DNA of 49,314 bases. Source: JBBIWA01 sp037439425 (GTDB lineage Bacteria; Acidobacteriota; Blastocatellia; RBC074). The stretch is from contig JBBIWA010000030.1 of the NCBI GenBank assembly GCA_037439425.1, forward strand, positions 1 through 49,314. The letters are read 5' to 3'. Positions 1-6,757 of this stretch are shown piece by piece (positions within the stretch are counted from its first letter, which is position 1; each line of letters begins with the position of its first letter). The notes beneath the pieces are model-generated. The model saw only the letters and a program-made list of their open reading frames with translations, was not told where the DNA came from and searched no databases. A program made the translations under genes and the position numbers.

Positions 1-110
1 CAGATGCCGCCTGTGTGGGAGAGAGTACTCCCGACAGGCTCATCTTACCTACGACTGTGCTTGAGATAAAGGCTAAAGGGCTCACGTAGTAGGCAGATGG
101 GGATGGCGAA

Positions 111-163
111 TTTCGGATTTCGGATTTAAATTCGCAATCCGAAATCCGAAATCCGAAATCCGA
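111..163. repeat. Inverted heptamer repeat (TTTCGGA / AATCCGA)
   Basis: Two 7-nt units TTTCGGA at 111-124 face four units AATCCGA at 136-163 across a short AAATTCGC centre, so the stretch can fold into an AT-rich hairpin. The same type of element occurs at 40583-40643, also close to a copy of the 133-bp repeat. It resembles the short tandem heptamer repeats known from other bacterial intergenic regions. No gene is seen in it. Confidence 0.75.
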
Positions 164-227
164 TTTGGAACTATGGTTGTCTATACTGATGGGCGAGTTA
201 GTATAGGATTGGTAAAGGCTTCTGCCC

Positions 228-360
228 AAGGCGCGTGTGTGGTACACAGGAGTGATGGGTACAGCTATGGGTATCGCGCCGTGCTGCTTAATTAACTAGG
301 CCCTGGACCGCTCCAGGCAGCTTCCGCGGTCCGGGGGTCGGGGAGCGTCCTGCTGGCTCC
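228..360 (+). repeat. 133-bp interspersed repeat, copy 1
   Basis: This 133-bp block matches 40446-40578 in reverse complement, with about four differences by eye and no gaps. Internally it holds the palindrome CCTGGACCGCTCCAGG and the pairing GGACCGC/GCGGTCC, so it should be strongly structured as RNA or single-stranded DNA. It has no open frame of note. The rest of 1-600 shows no gene that I recognise. Confidence 0.85.
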
Positions 361-601
361 GAGGACCCAACCGAAATTCCGCTGCCGGCAGAGGTGGGAG
401 AATGACTTGGTTTGGAGAATGGTGATTTAATCCTGGTCAGGATTGAAGAGAACCGGCCGGTCCGGAAGAGAGAGTCAATCAGCCCTGTGGAGGATAGCTT
501 CGGGATGTGGAAGGAGATCTCGAGTGGTCAAGAGTAGGTCAGCCACCTGAGGGATGAATGGGAGTCTCGCGTTACTGATCTACTTAATGAATGATGAGTA
601 G

Positions 602-742
602 GCTCCTGACCACAAGACCGGGATCGCAGGTGCGATCGCCGCAGCTACGGCGATCGGCTATGGCCTGAAACTGGTCACGCGTAATCTGATTCACTGCGAG
701 ATAATAATGGCCTGGAGGTCGAAAAGCCTGATGAGTAACTAA
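602..742 (+). pseudogene. Remnant of a VapC-type PIN-domain toxin C-terminus
   Basis: The frame starting after a TAG at 599-601 encodes about 46 residues including IAAATAIGYGLKLVTRN, which matches the signature end of PIN/VapC toxins (IAATA..HGL.LVTRN). The upstream half of the domain, with its catalytic acidic residues, is absent, and the tail after LVTRN departs from the family, stopping at 740-742. A 9-bp hairpin (CGATCGCCG/CGGCGATCG, 633-656) falls inside the fragment because of its alanine/isoleucine codons. It is probably a dead fragment of a toxin-antitoxin locus. Identification rests on one motif only. Confidence 0.45.
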
Positions 743-818
743 CGACAAAGACCTCGGCGATAGTCGAGCCAGACCGCAGCTGCGGTCAGTGGGCTGATCT
801 CAACCGATCCTATCTCTC

Positions 819-2360
819 ATGCGCATACTCGATCTGACCATTCTCTTCGCTTATCTCGTCGGCACTGTGCTGTTTGGTTCGTGGTTTTCGCGCACGCAGC
901 GGCGCGATGTGAGAGATTACTTCGTCAGTGGGCAACGGGTGCCATGGTGGGCGATTATGGCTTCGGTGGTTTCGACTGAAACGAGCAGTTTGACCTTTGT
1001 CAGCGTGCCAGGCCTGGCTTTCACGGGCAACCTCACATTCCTGCAATTAGTCATGGGGTACCTGGTTGGGCGATTGGCTGTGACCTTGCTGTTTGTGCCG
1101 CTCTATTTTCGTGGTCAACTGCTGACGGTCTATCAACTGCTCGGCCAGCGCTTCGGCAGCAGCGTGCGGCGGTTGGCCTCGACGTTATTTTTAATCACGC
1201 GCAGCGTAGCAGACGGGTTTCGGCTCTACCTCACCGGTCTGGTGCTTGCGGCAGTGTTGCTGGCGATCCCTGGATCGGAAGAGACCGCGCGCGCCTGGTT
1301 CCCGGCACTGAATCCGGCGCTCACGATTATCATCGTTTCGGTGTTTATTATGGGCGTGGCGACGATCGTCTTCTCTTATCTTGGCGGCATTGATGCGGTG
1401 ATCTGGACAGATGTGACACAGCTAGGCATTTATCTCACGGGCGCATTCGTCGCCGCTTTCATCTTGCTGAGCAAGATCTCCGGGGGATGGGGCGAAGTTG
1501 TTGAGGCGGGGATGGCAGCGGGTAAATTCAGGCTCTTTGATTTCACCTTCGATCTGACCAGAAGCAATACCTTCTGGTCGGGATTGATTGGCGGCGCCTT
1601 TCTCACTACCGCGACGCACGGCACCGATCAATTGATGGTGCAGCGTTACCTGTGCGGCGATTCACCGCGCGAAGCTAAAAAAGCCTTGCTCATGAGCGGC
1701 GTGGTGATCTTTGCGCAGTTCGCGCTCTTTCTCTTTATCGGCGCGATGCTCTATGTCTTCTATCACAACTATGCAGCGAGCGAGATGGCGGCATTCACCA
1801 TGGACGGAAGGTTGCGCGCAGACCTGGTCTTCCCCCATTTCATTGTCACTCATCTGCCGGCGGGCATAGTAGGACTGGTCCTGGCCGCGATTGCCGCAGC
1901 AGCGTTCACCTCCTCGCTCAATTCGCAGGCAGCGACGACGATAGCAGATTTCTATGTGCCGATGACCGGCGGCAAAAAATCTGACGCGCACTACCTCAAG
2001 GCATCGAAGCTGCTGACGGCGATGTGGGGAATAGTGCAGATCGCGGCGGGAACGTTCGCTGCGCTCTATCTGACGCGAAGTATGGTGGATCAGGTGCTCG
2101 ACATTCAATCGTTCACCAACGGCGTGATCCTAGGCATCTTCTTTCTCGGCACGTTCACCAGACGGGTACGCTCAACGGCTACGATCATCGGCATCCTCGT
2201 TGGCGCAGCGGTCATGATCTACGTCAAATTCCGCACGCCCATTTCATGGCAATGGTACGTGTTGATCGGATCGGTCACAACTTTCGCCATTGGTTATGCG
2301 ACCAGCGTGTTGCTGGGAGAACGCGCTGCTGTCTCGCAAGCTGAGACTGTGTCGAATTAG
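819..2360 (+). CDS. Sodium:solute symporter (SSS family)
   Basis: This 513-residue, highly hydrophobic protein has the size and pattern of 13-14 helix sodium/solute symporters. The N-terminus has the family's layout of a first helix followed by a short RDYFVSGQRVPWW loop (the usual DYF..G...PWW) and a second helix containing TSSLTFVSVPG. The middle has the GTDQLMVQRYL stretch and the later AAAFTSSLNSQAAT segment typical of SSS carriers. It would sit in the inner membrane. The substrate cannot be read from the sequence; the downstream GH3, GHL10 and AmiE/NamZ-like genes suggest import of a cell-wall-derived sugar or muropeptide. The ATG at 819 has no good ribosome binding site, but no alternative start gives a better first helix. 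Confidence 0.9.
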   Translation: MRILDLTILFAYLVGTVLFGSWFSRTQRRDVRDYFVSGQRVPWWAIMASVVSTETSSLTFVSVPGLAFTGNLTFLQLVMGYLVGRLAVTLLFVPLYFRGQLLTVYQLLGQRFGSSVRRLASTLFLITRSVADGFRLYLTGLVLAAVLLAIPGSEETARAWFPALNPALTIIIVSVFIMGVATIVFSYLGGIDAVIWTDVTQLGIYLTGAFVAAFILLSKISGGWGEVVEAGMAAGKFRLFDFTFDLTRSNTFWSGLIGGAFLTTATHGTDQLMVQRYLCGDSPREAKKALLMSGVVIFAQFALFLFIGAMLYVFYHNYAASEMAAFTMDGRLRADLVFPHFIVTHLPAGIVGLVLAAIAAAAFTSSLNSQAATTIADFYVPMTGGKKSDAHYLKASKLLTAMWGIVQIAAGTFAALYLTRSMVDQVLDIQSFTNGVILGIFFLGTFTRRVRSTATIIGILVGAAVMIYVKFRTPISWQWYVLIGSVTTFAIGYATSVLLGERAAVSQAETVSN

Positions 2361-2405
2361 GTGCTCAACCAGGTCAGCAGCATACCAGGCTCTACACCTG
2401 CAGCT

Positions 2406-2691
2406 ATGATTCTGGACACGGTTTATTCGATCAATCACCTTCTTATTCGCCTCACTGAAGAGAGATAGGCTCACATAGGTGAGAGGCGTCCTTACATGGG
2501 GCTTCTCACTAAGGTGCTTGAGGCGATCGAAAGACCGACCTACATTCTGCCTGGTCATCGTGGCTCACTGATTGCGGTATTGCCGATAGGCAGGGCCAAG
2601 CATTGCATGTGGCCTACCGCGAAGTTGGCCGCAGCGATGGATTCATCATTACGGCCTACATCAAGCCGAAGGTAAACAAAGGAGAAGCGAT
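2406..2691 (+). pseudogene. Decayed toxin-like gene, partner of DUF2283
   Basis: Reading from ATG 2406 gives a coherent protein of about 95 residues only if two lesions are repaired. There is an in-frame TAG at 2466-2468 after RLTEER, where relatives have a Trp before HI..R.P.M, and a frameshift near 2598-2606. After the shift the frame continues as LHVAYREVGRSDGFIITAY and would run into the DUF2283 start at 2692. The pattern ER..HI..R...M followed by YRE...GFIITAY is that of the small nuclease-like proteins usually encoded just upstream of DUF2283 genes. I take it as a dead toxin half. The exact family name is uncertain. Confidence 0.6.
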
Positions 2692-2946
2692 ATGGCGCGA
2701 AAAATGGCGATCAAAGTTAATCCTAATTACTTGTTCCCTCTGGCTATGAAGCGTGTGAAGATTCCTCGATTACCTCTCCGGGTCGAATATGACGCTGACG
2801 TAGACACGCTCTATTTGCGCTTCAAGGAAGGCGTTGTGCCAACGCACAGCGAAGATGACACAAAGAGAGGGCTGGCTTACGACTGCCGAGGAAAGGAATT
2901 AATTGGGATTGAAATTTTGGACGCTTCACAGGAAGGAGAAGCGTGA
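2692..2946 (+). CDS. DUF2283 family protein (putative antitoxin-like)
   Basis: This 84-residue protein has the DUF2283 core: VEYDADVDTLYLRF near residue 30, then GLAYDCRGKELIGIEIL near the C-terminus. It has a strong ribosome binding site (AAAGGAG) 7 bases before ATG 2692. DUF2283 proteins are commonly found as the second gene of a two-gene toxin-antitoxin-like pair, and here the first gene (2406-2691) is broken while this one is intact. Its stop codon is one base before the probable start of the GH3 gene, so the two may be translationally coupled. Antitoxin function is inferred from context only. Confidence 0.8.
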   Translation: MARKMAIKVNPNYLFPLAMKRVKIPRLPLRVEYDADVDTLYLRFKEGVVPTHSEDDTKRGLAYDCRGKELIGIEILDASQEGEA

Positions 2947-2947
2947 T

Positions 2948-4891
2948 TTGAGAGATAGTAGGAATCTGATTTGTGCATCTTGGTGCGCGCCTGTGGTGGC
3001 GAGTTTACTTGCCTTAGCCTTGCTGCTGCAGCCACTGGTCTACGCGCAGAATCAATCAGCTCCGCGCTTTGATCGGCAACTGACGAAAAAAGAAGAGCAG
3101 TGGGTGCAAAGGACGCTCGCTTCGATGACGCTCGATGACAAGATCGGGCAGATGTTCACCGTTGACGCCAATGCCGTCTTTATGAATCGCGAAAGTGAGG
3201 AGTATAAGCGGCTGTGCCATCACATCGTGGAGAACAAAGTCGGCGGCGTGATTCTCTTCCGCAGTGAAGTCTGGGCAACGGCGATCCTGACTAATCGCCT
3301 GCAGGAGATGGCGAAAGTGCCATTGCTTGTCTCCGCTGATCTGGAGATGGGACCGGGGATGCGGCTCGATGATACGGTCTGGTGGGCGCCGAACATGGCT
3401 GTCGCCGCGACGGGTGATCCAAAGTATGCGCGATGGCAAGGCCATTACACGGCGCTCGAAGCCCGCGCTGTTGGGATCAATTGGCTCTATGCTCCGGTAG
3501 CCGATGTCAACAACAATCCCGATAATCCCGTCATCAACACGCGCTCTTACGGCGAAGACCCGCAGATGGTCGCGACCTTTGTCAGCGCTTTTATCGAAGG
3601 AGCGCAGGGAGCGGGGGTGTTGGCGACGGCCAAACATTTCCCTGGCCATGGCGACACAGCAATTGATTCGCATATCGGTTTGCCAGTAGTAGATGTGAGC
3701 AGAGATAGATTGGATCAGATTGAACTCGTTCCTTTCCGCGCAGCGATTGCCAGCCGCGTAGGTTCGATTATGTCAGCGCACATCGCGCTTCCGCAGCTTG
3801 AGCCGGAGCTGGCCGCGCCGTTACGCTCGCTCAGCGCAAAAGAACGTGAAGCGGCAGAGTTTCTTTCGCAAACTGAAACGCCGCCGCAGGTCACCTTGCC
3901 AGCCACGCTTTCGCCTAAGATCTTGACCGGGCTGTTGCGCCACGAACTGCAGTTTGCAGGATTGATTGTCACTGATGCGATGACGATGGCAGGCATCGCC
4001 GCGCGCTACGATGTCGCAGCCTCAGCAGTGCAGGCCATCAAAGCGGGCGCTGATATGGTGCTCAAGTCACCCGACCTGGACGCAGCAATCGCAGCGGTCA
4101 AACAGGCTGTCGAGCGCGGCGAAATCAGCCCGGCGCGTATCAATGCTTCAGTTGAACGCATCTTACGCGCCAAGGCCGCGCTGGGCTTGAACGCGAAGCG
4201 GACAGTTGACCTGAATCAAATTGACCGCGTCGTTTCCGATCCCCGGTTCAATGCGGTAGCGCAAGAGATTGCCGATCGCTCGATCACGCTGGTGCGCGAT
4301 GAAAAGAATATAATCCCACTGCAGCTCGATAAAAATGGTGGTCAGGCGGCGCACCTGATGCACATCACCTTCACTGAGGAGAATGATCCAGCGGGAGCTG
4401 TAACGACATTCGTCGCCAATCTGCGTAGCCGCGGAGCGCAAGTGGAAAGCGTGACGCTTGATTCTCGGTCTACGGAAGCCGAGATCCAGCGAGCGCTTTC
4501 ACGTCTGGAGGCTGGCAAGTTCGACGCGGTGATCTATTCGCTTTCAGTGCGCGCGCGTAGTGGGAAAGGCAGCCTGGCATTGCCGCCCACAGGCAGGCGA
4601 GTGGCTGAAGAGTTAACTCGACGTGATTTGCCGCTGATCGTCATCTCCTTCGGCAATCCTTATCTGCTCTCGGCGATCCCGCAGGTGCCAACTTACATCG
4701 CTGCTTACAGTCCCTTCCCGGTCAGTCAACGCGCGGCGGCGCGGGCATTGAGCGGAGAGATCGAAATCAGTGGCAAGCTGCCAATAACGTTGCCGGGACT
4801 TTACCAACGCGGTCATGGTCTATCCAGACCGAAGAGAGAAGCAGATCCCAGAGTCCAAACTTCAGGTACTGGGGTGAGAGGGCGTAGCTAG
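2948..4891 (+). CDS. Secreted glycoside hydrolase family 3, NagZ-like beta-N-acetylhexosaminidase
   Basis: Family 3 hydrolase, 647 residues, close to the two-domain exported NagZ of Bacillus (about 640). I chose TTG 2948 because AGGAAGGAG (2928-2936) lies well placed before it and a signal peptide follows directly (hydrophobic core VVASLLALALLLQPLVYA). An upstream TTG at 2903 would run 44 bases into DUF2283. The N-terminal barrel carries the NagZ signature KHFPGHGDTAIDSH (residues 229-242), which supplies the mobile His/Asp pair, and the nucleophile Asp in GLIVTDAMTMAGI (about residue 343). The C-terminal half is a GH3-C-like alpha/beta domain. Likely role is removal of terminal GlcNAc from peptidoglycan fragments outside the cytoplasm. 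Confidence 0.88.
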   Translation: MRDSRNLICASWCAPVVASLLALALLLQPLVYAQNQSAPRFDRQLTKKEEQWVQRTLASMTLDDKIGQMFTVDANAVFMNRESEEYKRLCHHIVENKVGGVILFRSEVWATAILTNRLQEMAKVPLLVSADLEMGPGMRLDDTVWWAPNMAVAATGDPKYARWQGHYTALEARAVGINWLYAPVADVNNNPDNPVINTRSYGEDPQMVATFVSAFIEGAQGAGVLATAKHFPGHGDTAIDSHIGLPVVDVSRDRLDQIELVPFRAAIASRVGSIMSAHIALPQLEPELAAPLRSLSAKEREAAEFLSQTETPPQVTLPATLSPKILTGLLRHELQFAGLIVTDAMTMAGIAARYDVAASAVQAIKAGADMVLKSPDLDAAIAAVKQAVERGEISPARINASVERILRAKAALGLNAKRTVDLNQIDRVVSDPRFNAVAQEIADRSITLVRDEKNIIPLQLDKNGGQAAHLMHITFTEENDPAGAVTTFVANLRSRGAQVESVTLDSRSTEAEIQRALSRLEAGKFDAVIYSLSVRARSGKGSLALPPTGRRVAEELTRRDLPLIVISFGNPYLLSAIPQVPTYIAAYSPFPVSQRAAARALSGEIEISGKLPITLPGLYQRGHGLSRPKREADPRVQTSGTGVRGRS

Positions 4892-4939
4892 GAGTCCACG
4901 GTCTATAGCGTAAGTAGCCTTCTGTATTGGGAACCGACT

Positions 4940-6517
4940 ATGGCAAGGCGAAATCCAACTCCTCTTTGGAAGAGGCTATGCTTGCTACTCAGCGTAGCAA
5001 TGACCACAGTTAATGCGCAGACTCCAGGACGTGAGTTTCGGAATCGCACACTTTCGCAGCTTCGTCAACAACCAGCCACTATTATTCCGTCTCTTCAACG
5101 CGAATTCCGCGGAGTGTGGGTCGCCACTGTTGCAAACATTGATTGGCCGTCAAGTCGCGCGCTTACCACCGATCAGCAAAAAGCCGAGATGATCCGGTTG
5201 CTGGATCGGGCAAAGGAGCTCAATCTCAACGCGATCATCTTTCAGGTTCGTCCCCAGTGCGATGCGCTTTATGCTTCACAGATTGAGCCCTGGTCGGAGT
5301 TTTTGACTGGACAGATGGGACAAGCACCCTCGCCCTTTTACGACCCGCTGGAATTTGCAATCGATGAAGCGCATGCGCGCGGTCTTGAGCTGCATGCCTG
5401 GTTCAACCCCTATCGGGCTTGGCATCCCAGCGCTACAAATCCGCCTTCGCCGGATCACATTTCGCAGCGGCGCCCTGATCTGGTGAAATCATACGGGCGC
5501 TACCTGTGGCTGGATCCAGGAGAAAAGGAAGTCCAGGACTATTCTCTGAGCGTAGTGCTGGATGTGGTGCGGAGGTATGACATTGACGGCGTCCACTTCG
5601 ATGACTACTTCTATCCCTACGTCGAAAGAGACGCGCAAGGGCAGCCGCTCCCTTTCCCTGATGAGACAAGCTGGCAGAAATATCTCGCCGGCGGCGGGAA
5701 GCTGAGCCGCGATGACTGGCGTCGCCAGAACGTTAATGAGTTCATTCAGCGCGTAGCCCGAGAGATCAAATGGATCAAGCCTTACGTTAAGTTTGGCATC
5801 AGTCCTTTTGGCATCTGGCAACCCGGGCATCCGCCTGGAATCACGGGTTTGAATGCTTATGCCGAGAACTATGCGGATTCGCGCAAGTGGATCAACGAAG
5901 GTTGGGTTGACTACCTGACGCCGCAATTGTATTGGCCGATTAACCAGCTAGCGCAAAGCTATACGGCACTCCTCGATTGGTGGATCAGCCAGAACCTGAT
6001 GAGCCGCCATATCTGGCCGGGAAATGCGGTTTACAAAATTGATACTGCCGCAGGCAGCACTTTCCCGACAAGCGAAATCATCAACCAGATCGAAGCCACG
6101 CGCCAACGGTCCGGCTCGACGGGTAATGTTCATTTCAGCATGGTTCATTTCCTGAACAACCGTGGTGGGATCAATGAGGCGCTAAAGACGGGCCCTTATA
6201 CGCAGCCAGCACTTGTTCCGCCTTCACCCTGGCTTGGGGGCACTCCACCGGAAGCGCCTGGTCTCACCTTTACGCAAGGAAGCAAGCCCGACGAGATAGT
6301 GATTAGCTGGGTGGCACAAGGGCCAGAGCCGGTTTTTTGGTGGGTGTTGTATTTGAGGGAGAGTGGGGCCTGGAAAATAATTATCCTCCCAGGCTCAACT
6401 CTGAATCACACCATCTCCAGGACGAACGCAGTTGTTTCGAGCGTAGCTGTTTCCGCCGTAAATCGCTTGGGCTATGAAAGCGAGCGGACGTTTATGAGAC
6501 TTCCGGACCGAGATTGA
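4940..6517 (+). CDS. Family 10 glycosylhydrolase-like protein (GHL10/DUF187), secreted
   Basis: This 525-residue protein has an N-terminal hydrophobic export segment (RLCLLLSVAMTTVNAQ). The GHL10/DUF187 barrel begins with EFRGVWVATVANIDWPS (about residue 56) and continues through NLNAIIFQVRPQCDALYAS, HAWFNPYRAWHP, YDIDGVHFDDYFYPY and WINEGWVDYLTPQLYWP. The last 90 or so residues look like an Fn3-type beta sandwich (PGLTFTQGSKPDEIVISW). Relatives include Bacillus YngK. The substrate of most members is unproven, but cell-wall glycans or glycopeptides fit the neighbours. A second, shorter paralogue lies at 9390-10685 in the same cluster. Confidence 0.88.
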   Translation: MARRNPTPLWKRLCLLLSVAMTTVNAQTPGREFRNRTLSQLRQQPATIIPSLQREFRGVWVATVANIDWPSSRALTTDQQKAEMIRLLDRAKELNLNAIIFQVRPQCDALYASQIEPWSEFLTGQMGQAPSPFYDPLEFAIDEAHARGLELHAWFNPYRAWHPSATNPPSPDHISQRRPDLVKSYGRYLWLDPGEKEVQDYSLSVVLDVVRRYDIDGVHFDDYFYPYVERDAQGQPLPFPDETSWQKYLAGGGKLSRDDWRRQNVNEFIQRVAREIKWIKPYVKFGISPFGIWQPGHPPGITGLNAYAENYADSRKWINEGWVDYLTPQLYWPINQLAQSYTALLDWWISQNLMSRHIWPGNAVYKIDTAAGSTFPTSEIINQIEATRQRSGSTGNVHFSMVHFLNNRGGINEALKTGPYTQPALVPPSPWLGGTPPEAPGLTFTQGSKPDEIVISWVAQGPEPVFWWVLYLRESGAWKIIILPGSTLNHTISRTNAVVSSVAVSAVNRLGYESERTFMRLPDRD

Positions 6518-6535
6518 AAGAGGGGTCATTTATGT

Positions 6536-6651
6536 GGCGCTGCGACGCGAGAGAGATGATGAAAAGTTCACGAGCGCACGCTGTGATCTAGCGTGCAAGA
6601 TTTTCGCTCTTAACTGAGCACGCCAGCGGCGTGCGCTCCCAGGATCTTCCG
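6536..6651 (-). repeat. REP-like palindromic element (CGCACGC family), copy in reverse orientation
   Basis: The block contains GAGCGCACGCTGTGATCTAGCGTGC and, further on, GCACGCCAGCGGCGTGCGCTC followed by CCAGGATCTTCCG. Read on the minus strand it aligns along most of its length with the tandem copies at 43053-43334, including the CTCTCxCGCGTCGCAGCGC end. It lies between the GHL10 gene and the AmiE-NamZ fusion gene. The following stretch 6655-6757 contains a short open run (WNLNRTGWRGLVEVSDLSV) that I could not assign. Confidence 0.7.
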
Positions 6652-6757
6652 CAGGAGCCAGAGTAGTTACCTGGAATCTCAATCGCACGGGCTGGCGCGG
6701 ACTGGTCGAAGTCTCGGACTTGAGTGTGCGCGAAGTGTCAGGAGGCTAAAGTCGCAG

